A stretch of DNA of 6,779 bases, taken from NCBI GenBank assembly GCA_905233805.1, contig CAJOER010000052.1, positions 1 to 6,779 of the forward strand, in the 5' to 3' direction. The stretch is from an uncultured Eubacterium sp. Lineage in GTDB: Bacteria; Bacillota; Clostridia; Oscillospirales; Acutalibacteraceae. The notes beneath the pieces were generated by a model, which worked only from the letters and a program-made list of their open reading frames with translations, had not been told where the DNA came from and did not search any database. Positions 1 through 6,603 of this stretch are shown here, in pieces (the stretch's first letter is position 1; each line of letters opens with the position of its first letter). The position numbers and the translations under genes are program-made.

Positions 1-974
1 TTAACTTCGCCATGACCTTCTGCTCCTCGCCCTCGTCGATGAAATACGTCTGGCTTTTAAACGGCTTTTTCCAGTCAATACTCTGGAGCTCGGTAGTTAA
101 AACCCTCGCGCAGCGCCTCCCCGACGATATGCTCCCGAAGGCAATAGTCGTAATGGGTACCCCGCCCGCGCTCGGAACCTTCCTCGCCTATGGCATTTCC
201 GCCCTGCTATCCTCAACGGGAGTAAGCTATAAGGCGGTGTTCTACGTTCCCGCTGTTGTTCTCACCCTCTCGGGAACACTCTGGTTTATCTTTACAGGCA
301 AGGCGGACAGCCCCGAAAAAGCCGCCCCTGCTTATACCCCGCCCGAAAGAAAGAGCGTTCAGCTCACCCCCACCTTTATTTTCGGCGCGGTTTTGCTTGC
401 GCTTACCGCCGTTTCAAACGGCTTTATAAAGGACGGAGTCACAACCTGGACCCCTTCGATATTAAGAGAAAACTACGGGATGAAGGAATCCCTTTCGATT
501 CTCGTCACGGTAGTCCTTCCGCTTATCGCAGTCGCGGGCGCATGGTTTTCAACCTTCCTGCACAAGCACCAGAAAAACACTTCAATTTTAAACGGCGGAC
601 TGTATTTCGCCGAGGCGGCAATCCTGCTTTTCGTTCTTCTCACTGCGCGCTCATCAACGCTTAAAAGCCCCGTTTTGCTGATAGTTCTTTTCAGCTGCTC
701 GGCTATTCTTATGAGCGCCGTCAACAACGTAATCACAAGTATAATCCCGCTTTATATGCGCGATAAAATGGAGTCGGGCCTCCTTGCGGGAGTTCTCGAC
801 ACCTTCTGCTACGTCGGCAGCACGCTCAGCACGGGGCTTCTCGGCTTCATTTCCGATAAAAGCTCGTGGAACGGAGTGTTCCTCTGCCTCTTTATCTTCG
901 GCGGCGCCGCCTTTGTTTTCTGCGTTATTTCATATTTCTGCTCTGAAAAAGAGAGCGCAAAAAGTTCCGCATAA
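1..974 (+). CDS. MFS permease, organophosphate:phosphate antiporter-like, 5' end missing
   Basis: This is the C-terminal part, about 323 codons, of a polytopic inner-membrane transporter. The reading frame is open from base 3 and runs off the left edge, so the ATG at 12 is probably an internal Met and not the start. Numbering from that Met, hydrophobic spans lie near residues 12-30, 44-66, 73-95, 120-138, 159-181, 193-212, 222-244, 255-277 and 289-310. A polar linker at about 96-119 resembles the central loop between the two MFS halves. Recalled GlpT/UhpT sequences match in pattern at WLLNGFFQSILW (TM4 region), at GFIKDGVTTWTPS (TM7) and at the Gly-rich stretch before SWNGVF (TM11-12). About 100 residues (TM1-3) are therefore missing from view. 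Known family members exchange sugar phosphates or glycerol phosphate for phosphate, but the substrate here cannot be read. At the place where GlpT has its TM7 phosphate-binding Arg, this protein seems to have Lys140. It converges on the gene at 1013-2029. Confidence 0.82.
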   Translation, partial: NFAMTFCSSPSSMKYVWLLNGFFQSILWSSVVKTLAQRLPDDMLPKAIVVMGTPPALGTFLAYGISALLSSTGVSYKAVFYVPAVVLTLSGTLWFIFTGKADSPEKAAPAYTPPERKSVQLTPTFIFGAVLLALTAVSNGFIKDGVTTWTPSILRENYGMKESLSILVTVVLPLIAVAGAWFSTFLHKHQKNTSILNGGLYFAEAAILLFVLLTARSSTLKSPVLLIVLFSCSAILMSAVNNVITSIIPLYMRDKMESGLLAGVLDTFCYVGSTLSTGLLGFISDKSSWNGVFLCLFIFGGAAFVFCVISYFCSEKESAKSSA

Positions 975-976
975 TA

Positions 977-1008
977 AAAAGCCCCGACGCTTTACCGTCA
1001 GGACTTTT
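977..1008 (-). terminator. Intrinsic terminator in the convergent gap, best fit to the leftward transcript
   Basis: Two 13-base arms (977-989 and 996-1008) flank a 6-base loop. Read as the minus-strand RNA, all 13 positions pair, with two G-U wobbles, and the stem runs straight into a U-rich tail formed by the complement of 972-980. Read as the plus-strand RNA, the same two positions become C-A mismatches, although a CTTTT run still follows. The hairpin begins 4 bases after the stop of the leftward phosphoesterase gene and 2 bases after the stop of the rightward permease gene. It therefore most likely ends the leftward gene and may act more weakly on the other transcript. Confidence 0.82.
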
Positions 1009-1012
1009 AAAA

Positions 1013-2029
1013 TTACATTAATTCTTTGTTTGCAATTATAAAGGTAATTCTCTCCTCCATTGAGGGACCGCCGTGTTTTTTCTTGATTCCGCCGTGGTCG
1101 GTCGTGATGATAATGAGCCAGTCCTCTTTATCGTAGGTTTCCCTTGCCTTTATCGCCTGAATAAACTCAGCGCCCGCTGCGTCCGCCTCGCGGAAGCCGT
1201 TTACGTATACGGGGTTGCCGAGCGAAAAGCCCGTATTGTGGCCGCTGTGGTCGGTGTATTCAAGGGTGAGGAAGATAAAGTCTGAGCACTTATCGCCGCT
1301 GTTTATATCCTTTAAAACGTTCGCCTTCGTTCCCTCGTCGTCCTCGGCGCGCAGGAAGGTAACGGGAAGCTTGTTCTTTTCGGCATATTCAACCTCGTTT
1401 ACGTAGGTCGCGTCTTTATTCGTGAAATGGCCCTTCCATGAAACGTAAAACGCGCTGGAGTCCGCATGCTTGCTTTCAACAAGACTTAAAAGAAGCGTCT
1501 TCGGCTCAACCTCTTTGGGGTGTCCGTTTTCATAAACGCCGTGCTTATCAGCAAGAACGCCCGTAAGCATTGAGCACCAGCCGGGCGCCGTCGAGGTGTC
1601 CTGAGTGTTTTCGGCGGGATAATTTACTCCGCCGCAGTAGCTGAATACTCCGTGACCCCTGTCGTTTAATATAAGATTAATACCGCTCTTTTTCTCCTTA
1701 GCAGTTGCAAGAAGAGTCAGGGTGTCAACGCGGCAGCCGTCATAACCGATAACAATCGCCTTTTTCTCCTTCTTTCCCTTCGGAAGCGGGGAAGAAAAAT
1801 GCTCGCTTATAAGATTATAAATCTCGGTCTGCGGAAGCGCCGTATCCCAGGTATTTTCAAGAGCGTATAGGTTCTGAACCGTTTCCTCAAAATCGGTTGC
1901 GGTTAAGTTCCTGTCGCTTTCGGTATAGTATTCCGACGGCTCAAATTTTGACGTGCTGCATACTATAACGCTCGTAACTACTACTGCAATTACAAATAAA
2001 AAAAGTATAGCTTTAACGGGTTTTTTCAT
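1013..2029 (-). CDS. Membrane-anchored alkaline-phosphatase-superfamily phosphodiesterase/phosphatase
   Basis: This 338-aa protein begins with a Lys-rich start and one hydrophobic segment (about residues 6-24), so it is exported or tethered with its catalytic domain outside the membrane. The rest follows the metal-binding order of the type I phosphodiesterase/nucleotide pyrophosphatase branch: GYDG with Asp97, a nucleophile region TSTAPGW with Thr147 the likely nucleophile, EYTDHSGH with Asp260 and His264, TTDHGG with Asp311 and His312, and KKHGG with His319. In this superfamily those residues hold two zinc-type metal ions, and the Thr attacks phosphate mono- or diesters. All seven expected residues are present, so it should be active. 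Substrate is not readable: nucleotides, phospholipid head groups or phosphoglycans are possible, and a sulfatase is less likely because no C/S-x-P-x-R motif is seen. The start is supported by AAAGGA (complement of 2038-2043) 8 bases upstream. The gene stands alone, divergent from the operon at 2153. Confidence 0.86.
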   Translation of the reverse strand: MKKPVKAILFLFVIAVVVTSVIVCSTSKFEPSEYYTESDRNLTATDFEETVQNLYALENTWDTALPQTEIYNLISEHFSSPLPKGKKEKKAIVIGYDGCRVDTLTLLATAKEKKSGINLILNDRGHGVFSYCGGVNYPAENTQDTSTAPGWCSMLTGVLADKHGVYENGHPKEVEPKTLLLSLVESKHADSSAFYVSWKGHFTNKDATYVNEVEYAEKNKLPVTFLRAEDDEGTKANVLKDINSGDKCSDFIFLTLEYTDHSGHNTGFSLGNPVYVNGFREADAAGAEFIQAIKARETYDKEDWLIIITTDHGGIKKKHGGPSMEERITFIIANKELM

Positions 2030-2037
2030 AGCTTTAA

Positions 2038-2043
2038 TCCTTT
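2038..2043 (-). promoter_or_regulatory. Shine-Dalgarno site of the leftward phosphoesterase gene
   Basis: The minus strand reads AAAGGA here, 8 bases before the ATG at 2029. This supports the chosen start, which also places the Lys-rich N-terminus and hydrophobic anchor at the head of the protein. Confidence 0.7.
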
Positions 2044-2063
2044 CTTCTTTCGTCTTTAAAATA

Positions 2064-2093
2064 AATATAACACATTATTACGGTTTCTGTCAA
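2064..2093 (-). promoter_or_regulatory. Sigma-A-type promoter for the leftward phosphoesterase gene
   Basis: On the minus strand a perfect TTGACA -35 box (complement of 2088-2093) is followed after 18 bases by TATATT (complement of 2064-2069). The -10 is preceded by TGT, which fits an extended -10 element. Transcription would start near 2057, leaving a leader of roughly 27 bases. A 17-base spacing to TTATAT is an alternative reading of the -10. Confidence 0.72.
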
Positions 2094-2099
2094 AACTTA

Positions 2100-2129
2100 T
2101 TGAACGCAAGTCAGTAATTATGATATAAT
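2100..2129 (+). promoter_or_regulatory. Sigma-A-type promoter of the EEP/GH3 operon, extended -10
   Basis: TTGAAC at 2100-2105 (4 of 6 bases match TTGACA) is followed after 18 bases by a perfect TATAAT at 2124-2129. TGA at 2121-2123 gives an extended -10, which can compensate for the weaker -35. The expected start point is about 2136-2138. No other promoter of this quality was seen up to the end of the window, so this is probably the main promoter for the four rightward genes. Its -35 lies only 6 bases from the -35 of the leftward promoter, so the two probably compete or share a regulator. Confidence 0.78.
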
Positions 2130-2131
2130 TA
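2115..2131. promoter_or_regulatory. Candidate operator: 7-3-7 perfect inverted repeat over the -10 box
   Basis: TAATTAT, then GAT, then ATAATTA form an exact dyad that covers the extended -10 and the whole TATAAT box of the rightward promoter. A repressor bound here would block RNA polymerase. The site is nearly all A and T, so chance is a real alternative, and no regulator gene is in view to pair with it. Confidence 0.35.
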
Positions 2132-2133
2132 TC

Positions 2134-2139
2134 GGGGAG
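2134..2139 (+). promoter_or_regulatory. Shine-Dalgarno site near the predicted mRNA 5' end
   Basis: GGGGAG is the only good ribosome-binding match before the ATG at 2153. It lies 13 bases away, which is longer than usual, and it overlaps the predicted transcription start (2136-2138). The leader would be only about 15-17 bases. A GTG at 2139 is out of frame, so ATG 2153 remains the best start. Confidence 0.5.
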
Positions 2140-2152
2140 TGATAAAACGAAA

Positions 2153-2971
2153 ATGAAGTATAAATTTGAAATTCCGAAATTTGATATAACCGAGTGCTTT
2201 GACCCCTCGTGCATTACGGTAGTGAGCGCCAACGTGCGCTGCTACACCCCGGGCGATACGGGTAAAAGAAACTGGTTTTACCGCGCGCCCTTTATGGTGC
2301 AGACTCTTATTGACGCCGACGCCGATATTATCGGCTTGCAGGAGTGTATGTATATCCACTACGACTGTATGAAAGAGGCGCTCGGCGGCTACGGCAGCTT
2401 TATTGATTACCGCGAGGGCGGCAAATCCCCCGAGGGCTGCCCGATATTTTACAATCTCTCAAAATTCACGCTTGAACGAAAAGGCTCCTTCTGGCTTTCC
2501 GAAACGCCCGACAAAATGTCAAAGGGCTGGGGCGCGGCGTGCTACCGTATCTGCTCCTTTGCAATACTCAAACAGCTCAGCGACGGAAAAGAGCTTGCCG
2601 TGTTTAATACCCACCTTGACCACGTGAGCGAGGAAGCGCGTATAAAGGGCATAGAGCTTGTTCTTAAAAAGCTTGAAGAATTCGGCGGTATGCCGTGTAT
2701 AATTATGGGCGACCTCAACGACTTTGAAGACAGCGAAACCTATAAAAACGCAACCCGCCTTTTCGACGACGCAAAATATAAAACCGACGATACGGACTCG
2801 GGCGCTACCTATCAGAGCTGGGGCGAATATCCCTCGCACGGAAATATCGACTATTTCCTTATCTCAAAAACGGGCATAGACGTCTTGCAGTATAAGGTAA
2901 TAAGAACTACCTATGACGGCGTTTACCCGAGCGACCATTATCCGATTAAACTGAAAATCAATCTTGAATAG
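2153..2971 (+). CDS. Endonuclease/exonuclease/phosphatase (EEP) family metal-dependent hydrolase
   Basis: The 272-aa product has the complete catalytic set of the DNase I/exonuclease III/inositol-phosphatase fold: Asn27 in VSANVRC, Glu64 in GLQE, His154 and Asp156 in NTHLDH, Asp187 and Asn189 in GDLND, Asp233 in NIDYF, and Asp261-His262 in SDHYP. Such enzymes use Mg2+ to cleave phosphate esters or phosphodiesters. The family covers nucleases, sphingomyelinases and sugar- or inositol-phosphate phosphatases, and sequence alone does not choose between them. There is no signal peptide or membrane span, and nine cysteines are present, so it is probably cytosolic. The length is normal for a single-domain member. 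It is first in the operon, 10 bases upstream of the next start. Its company of two GH3 genes argues for a carbohydrate-linked phosphoester or a related metabolite over DNA as the target; that is inference. Confidence 0.9.
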   Translation: MKYKFEIPKFDITECFDPSCITVVSANVRCYTPGDTGKRNWFYRAPFMVQTLIDADADIIGLQECMYIHYDCMKEALGGYGSFIDYREGGKSPEGCPIFYNLSKFTLERKGSFWLSETPDKMSKGWGAACYRICSFAILKQLSDGKELAVFNTHLDHVSEEARIKGIELVLKKLEEFGGMPCIIMGDLNDFEDSETYKNATRLFDDAKYKTDDTDSGATYQSWGEYPSHGNIDYFLISKTGIDVLQYKVIRTTYDGVYPSDHYPIKLKINLE

Positions 2972-2974
2972 AGG
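2970..2974 (+). promoter_or_regulatory. Shine-Dalgarno site that fixes the start of the 512-aa gene
   Basis: AGAGG overlaps the stop codon of the EEP gene and sits 7 bases before ATG 2982. The same motif at the same distance precedes the GH3 gene at 6604. It rules out an upstream in-frame TTG at 2964, which would place the ribosome site inside the coding sequence. Confidence 0.85.
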
Positions 2975-2981
2975 TATAAAT

Positions 2982-4520
2982 ATGTCAAAGGGCTGGTTTG
3001 ACGGCAGTATGCCGAGAGAAGTTCTTGAATACTATCTTTCCCGCGCTTCGTCGGCGCAGTGGATATATCTGAGCAATACGCTTGACGACGATATCCGCGC
3101 AATAACCAACGCCGGCGTAAAATTCCTCGGAAGAGCGTCGGGAATATGGAAGGGTGAAATGCCCGAAGAGGAGCATTTTGAAAAATCCCGCACAGCCGCA
3201 GAAAAAATCCACGCCGCCGACCCCGAAATTATTCTGCAGGCGTGCATATTTGAAGCGATTTACCGTGAGGACGTTGAAAGCGTAAAGGTTCCCGCCTTCG
3301 TTTTCGACGCTTTCGGCCTGCCTTTTGAGGACAGATATTTTAACTACGACGCCTGCCTTTTTGATAAAAAGACGCAGGAAGAGGGCGCATGGAGCGTTAT
3401 GCCCGATATATCACAGACGGAAACGCAGATGTGGTTTTACTACCGCGGAGCAAGGTATATCGACTGCGGCTACGAGGCGTTTCATATGGGACAGATTCAC
3501 CTTTACACGGGGCACGACCGCGGCTATAAGGCAATCGGCAGTGTAATTGAAATGCTGCGTGAATACGGTAAAAAGCACGCCCGCCGCCACAAAGTTCTCT
3601 TCGACGCTCACTCCCACTCACTTGTTGTAAACGGAAAAAGCCTTCTCGATTATAACGCCATGCCGCTGACGCGCTTCCCCCTTCTTGACCGCAAGGGCGA
3701 AAAACTCGTCCTCGTGCGCGAGGGCAAGTCGGGCGGCGGAATCTCCCCCGAGGGCGTGTACGAAAAGGCGCTCCCGTTTTTATACGAATACGACAACTGG
3801 GGCGGAAGAGATACCTGGGCGCAGGAAAATCTTACCTACGAGGAACGCGCGTGGTCCCAGTGGTGGGGCGGCGACCAGATTTCATGGTTCGCACACCAGA
3901 GCGAGGAGGACAGAAACGCCTTCCTTGACTACACAATGAAGTGGACGGCAATAAACAACCCCGACGCCTTTTTCGCCTTCCCCGTAAGGCGCCCGCTCGG
4001 AAGCGGCGGGGTAGTCGGAAGCTATCCCTACTATCAGTTCAACAACCGCTCCGCCGCGTGCGAAAACGGCTACTCTCAGGAAAACAAAATTAAAGAACTG
4101 CTCAGCGCAGGCTATGAAAAATACAGAAAATACGCCAACCCGCGCGATATTCTCGACTATGGCGCAAAAGATATTGACGACCCCGAAACGGGAGTCCGCT
4201 ATCCCGAAAAGGTCGTACTTTACGGAAGCTTCCAGCCCTTCGTCGGCGCTGTTAAGGACGATTCAAACAGCGAGATTACGCGTATGTATTATATCGGGGA
4301 CGGTAAGTACTCCCTGAGCTTCGTTATGCCGTATGCGGGCGAATACGATTTCGCCGTTTCCGTATGGGGTACACTCTCGGCGTGCGTGTCTACGGCTCAC
4401 CCCTTCCCGTTTTGCGGAACGGGCAATAAGGGAAAACTCGTTATTCCAAAGGACAATACAATAGTAAAAATCACCTTTACATATATGACAAACGAAATTG
4501 AAACCGAAACGGCGGAGTAA
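2982..4520 (+). CDS. Unrecognised 512-aa protein, possible TIM-barrel glycoside-hydrolase-like enzyme with C-terminal beta domain
   Basis: I do not recognise the family. There is no signal peptide, so it is probably cytosolic. Residues 20-340 alternate short hydrophobic strands with helices in a way that suggests a (beta/alpha)8 barrel. Candidate strands lie near 27-31, 46-49, 83-88, 159-162, 204-209, 231-235 or 241-245, 265-269 and 329-334. Polar residues cluster just after them, as in glycosidase active sites: Glu91, Glu165 with His168 and Gln171, Asp208-His210-His212, Glu269 with Asp271-Asn272-Trp273, and Arg336-Arg337. The protein is rich in Trp and Tyr (WWGGDQISW at 294-302), common in sugar-binding clefts. 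Residues about 405-505 are beta-rich and look like an accessory sandwich domain. The start at ATG 2982 is set by AGAGG 7 bases upstream. It lies between a phosphoesterase-like gene and a GH3 gene, 2 bases from the latter. Function as a carbohydrate-active enzyme is inferred from fold rhythm and context only. Confidence 0.85.
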   Translation: MSKGWFDGSMPREVLEYYLSRASSAQWIYLSNTLDDDIRAITNAGVKFLGRASGIWKGEMPEEEHFEKSRTAAEKIHAADPEIILQACIFEAIYREDVESVKVPAFVFDAFGLPFEDRYFNYDACLFDKKTQEEGAWSVMPDISQTETQMWFYYRGARYIDCGYEAFHMGQIHLYTGHDRGYKAIGSVIEMLREYGKKHARRHKVLFDAHSHSLVVNGKSLLDYNAMPLTRFPLLDRKGEKLVLVREGKSGGGISPEGVYEKALPFLYEYDNWGGRDTWAQENLTYEERAWSQWWGGDQISWFAHQSEEDRNAFLDYTMKWTAINNPDAFFAFPVRRPLGSGGVVGSYPYYQFNNRSAACENGYSQENKIKELLSAGYEKYRKYANPRDILDYGAKDIDDPETGVRYPEKVVLYGSFQPFVGAVKDDSNSEITRMYYIGDGKYSLSFVMPYAGEYDFAVSVWGTLSACVSTAHPFPFCGTGNKGKLVIPKDNTIVKITFTYMTNEIETETAE

Positions 4521-4522
4521 TT

Positions 4523-6592
4523 ATGACTTATAAAGAGGCAAGAGAAAAAGCGAAGGCGATAGTGTCGCAGATGACGGTTGAGGAGAAAATATCTCAGCTC
4601 CTTTATAACTCGCCCGGTATAAAGCGCCTTAAAATCAACGAATATAACTGGTGGAACGAGGCGTGCCACGGCGTGGCGCGCGCGGGTATTGCCACCGTGT
4701 TTCCCCAGTCAATAGGTATGGCCGCCACGTTTAATCCCTCCCTTATAAACGAAATTGCAAAGGCAATCTCAACCGAGGGCAGGGCGAAATACAATAAAAA
4801 CGTTTCAAAAGGCGACAGAGATATTTATAAGGGGCTTACCTTCTGGGCGCCCAACATCAATATTTTCCGCGACCCGCGCTGGGGACGCGGTCAGGAGACC
4901 TGCGGCGAGGACCCGTTTTTAACCTCTCAGCTCGGCACGGCATTCATAAAAGGTATACAGGGCGACGGTGAATTCTTAAAGGCCGCCGCCTGCGCAAAGC
5001 ACTTTGCCGTACATTCGGGGCCCGAGGGAAAGCGCCACAGTTTTAACGCACTTGCAAGCAAAAAGGATATGGCTGAAACATATCTTCCCGCCTTTAAAAA
5101 GGCCGTTGAAGCGGGCGTTATCGGCGTTATGGGCGCATATAACCGAACCAACGGCGAGCCGTGCTGTGCAAATACCGTTTTAATGGACATACTGCGCAGA
5201 CAGTGGGGCTTTAACGGCTATTTTGTATCCGACTGCGGCGCGATAATGGATATTTTTGAAGGGCATAAGTTTGCCTCTTCGGCTAAAGAGGCGGCGGCAA
5301 CGGCGCTCAAAGCGGGCTGCGAGCTCAACTGCGGCGACGCGTTTCTTGCGCTTGAAGACGCATATAAGGACGGCCTCATTACAGAAGAAGAAATAACCGC
5401 CGCAGCAACCCGTCTTTATACGGTTCGCGTTATGCTCGGCGAGTTTGAAGAAAAGCGGCCTTATGCGGATATTCCTTATTCGGTTGTTTCATGCGACGGG
5501 CATAAGGCGCTAAATCTTAAAGCGGCGCGCGAAAGCCTCGTGCTTCTTGAAAATAAAGATTATCTTCCGCTTGATAAGAATAAAAAGCTTAAAATTGCCG
5601 TTGTCGGGCCTGATGCAACAAGCAAAATTGCGCTTGAAGGTAACTACAACGGAACGGCGGATAAAAATATTACACTTGCCGACGGAATAAAAGATGTATT
5701 CAAAAATGCCGAAACGGAGGTTGTCGGCGGCGCGGTAATAAGAGGAATAAAAAGTATGCGCCCCAAAGCCGAATCAAGCCGTTATAAAAGAAGCGTTGCG
5801 GCGGCAAAAAAGGCTGACGTAACCGTTTTATGCCTCGGACTTGACAGAACGGTTGAGGGCGAGGACCTCGGATATGCAAACGATTACACCGACTGCGGAG
5901 ACAGAAGAACTACGGCGCTTCCCTTTAATCAGCAGCTCCTTGCCGAAGAGATATGCGAGGTGTGCGATAACGTAATCATTGTTGTTATGTGCGGAAGCTG
6001 CGCCGACCTCGGCGAGAAGGTGAGGGAAAAAGCAAAAGCAGTTATTCACGCGTGGTATCCGGGCGCGCTCGGCGGACTTGCCGTAGCGGAGCTTATCGCG
6101 GGCGAATTCTCGCCGTGCGGAAAGCTCCCGATAACGTTTTATTCCTGCGATACCGAACTTCCCGATATTGAAGATTATTCAATGAAAAACCGAACCTACC
6201 GCTTTCTGGAAGAAGAACCGCTCTATCCCTTCGGCTACGGACTGAGCTATACAAGTTTTGAATTTTCAGACGGCGAAATAATAAAGAAAGACGAAAACGA
6301 AATTATCTGCGCCGTTGATATAACAAACACGGGCAACTTTGACGGGAGCATAAAGACGCAGTGTTACGCCGAATTTTCCGATTCAAGGTGTGAAACTCCG
6401 AAATATCAGCTGTGTGCGTTAGCGCCCGTTTTCCTGAAAAAAGGTGAAACAAAAAGAGTTGAAATTTCCGTTGACTGCTACTGGCTTAAAGCCGTGCTTG
6501 AAAACGGGGAGAGAGTCACGCCCGACGGAAAAATATGTTTATATATAGGCGACTCTCAGCCGAACGAAAACGCGTTGAAAATTAATCTGTAA
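4523..6592 (+). CDS. GH3 family beta-glycosidase, beta-xylosidase/beta-glucosidase type
   Basis: This 689-aa protein is a full GH3 enzyme with the usual order. The TIM barrel spans about 1-305, the alpha/beta sandwich about 330-545, and a fibronectin III-like domain about 565-689, opened by YPFGYGLSYTSF. Barrel signatures are NWWNEACHGVARAG (42-55), FWAPNINIFRDPRWGRGQET (107-126), AKHF with Lys159-His160, and VMGAYNRTNGEPCC (202-215). VSDCGAI carries the nucleophile Asp237. The acid/base is probably Glu445 or Glu447 in the TVEGED loop. The NWWNEACHG and NINIFRDPRWGRGQE blocks resemble GH3 beta-xylosidases more than classical beta-glucosidases, but specificity is not settled. Such enzymes remove terminal sugars from the non-reducing end with retention. 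No signal peptide and 22 cysteines suggest a cytosolic enzyme acting on imported oligosaccharides. It starts 2 bases after the previous stop, with GGAG at 4514-4517, so translation is probably coupled. Confidence 0.95.
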   Translation: MTYKEAREKAKAIVSQMTVEEKISQLLYNSPGIKRLKINEYNWWNEACHGVARAGIATVFPQSIGMAATFNPSLINEIAKAISTEGRAKYNKNVSKGDRDIYKGLTFWAPNINIFRDPRWGRGQETCGEDPFLTSQLGTAFIKGIQGDGEFLKAAACAKHFAVHSGPEGKRHSFNALASKKDMAETYLPAFKKAVEAGVIGVMGAYNRTNGEPCCANTVLMDILRRQWGFNGYFVSDCGAIMDIFEGHKFASSAKEAAATALKAGCELNCGDAFLALEDAYKDGLITEEEITAAATRLYTVRVMLGEFEEKRPYADIPYSVVSCDGHKALNLKAARESLVLLENKDYLPLDKNKKLKIAVVGPDATSKIALEGNYNGTADKNITLADGIKDVFKNAETEVVGGAVIRGIKSMRPKAESSRYKRSVAAAKKADVTVLCLGLDRTVEGEDLGYANDYTDCGDRRTTALPFNQQLLAEEICEVCDNVIIVVMCGSCADLGEKVREKAKAVIHAWYPGALGGLAVAELIAGEFSPCGKLPITFYSCDTELPDIEDYSMKNRTYRFLEEEPLYPFGYGLSYTSFEFSDGEIIKKDENEIICAVDITNTGNFDGSIKTQCYAEFSDSRCETPKYQLCALAPVFLKKGETKRVEISVDCYWLKAVLENGERVTPDGKICLYIGDSQPNENALKINL

Positions 6593-6596
6593 GAGG
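6592..6596 (+). promoter_or_regulatory. Shine-Dalgarno site of the second GH3 gene
   Basis: AGAGG begins on the last base of the preceding GH3 stop codon and lies 7 bases before ATG 6604. It selects this start over the in-frame Met at codon 7, which has no such site. Confidence 0.8.
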
Positions 6597-6603
6597 TGTT
6601 ATT

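Noticed and set aside
12..14. ATG as the true start of the permease
   Set aside because: No ribosome site is visible, the frame stays open to the left edge, and the protein would begin in the middle of an MFS fold, near TM4.
784..1041. 85-codon open frame overlapping the permease end and the terminator
   Set aside because: It is a frame-shifted shadow of the permease with low-complexity Ser/Ala/Arg composition, no ribosome site, and a run through the terminator hairpin.
1955..1969. Lipoprotein lipobox around Cys24 of the leftward phosphoesterase
   Set aside because: The residues before the Cys are V-I-V. A lipobox needs Gly, Ala or Ser just before the Cys, so a plain membrane anchor or signal peptide fits better.
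1013..2029. Sulfatase as identity of the leftward phosphoesterase
   Set aside because: The C/S-x-P-x-R formylglycine motif is absent; the nucleophile region reads TSTAPGW, closer to the phosphodiesterase branch.
2139..2141. GTG start for the EEP gene
   Set aside because: It is out of frame with the EEP coding sequence and meets a stop after a few codons.
2519..2839. 106-codon minus-strand open frame within the EEP gene
   Set aside because: It is antisense to a gene with complete catalytic motifs, and its translation shows no family motif.
2964..2981. In-frame TTG start giving a 518-aa version of the unknown protein
   Set aside because: The AGAGG ribosome site at 2970-2974 would fall inside the coding region, and it is correctly spaced for ATG 2982. 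The extra six residues also overlap the end of the EEP gene without any added support.
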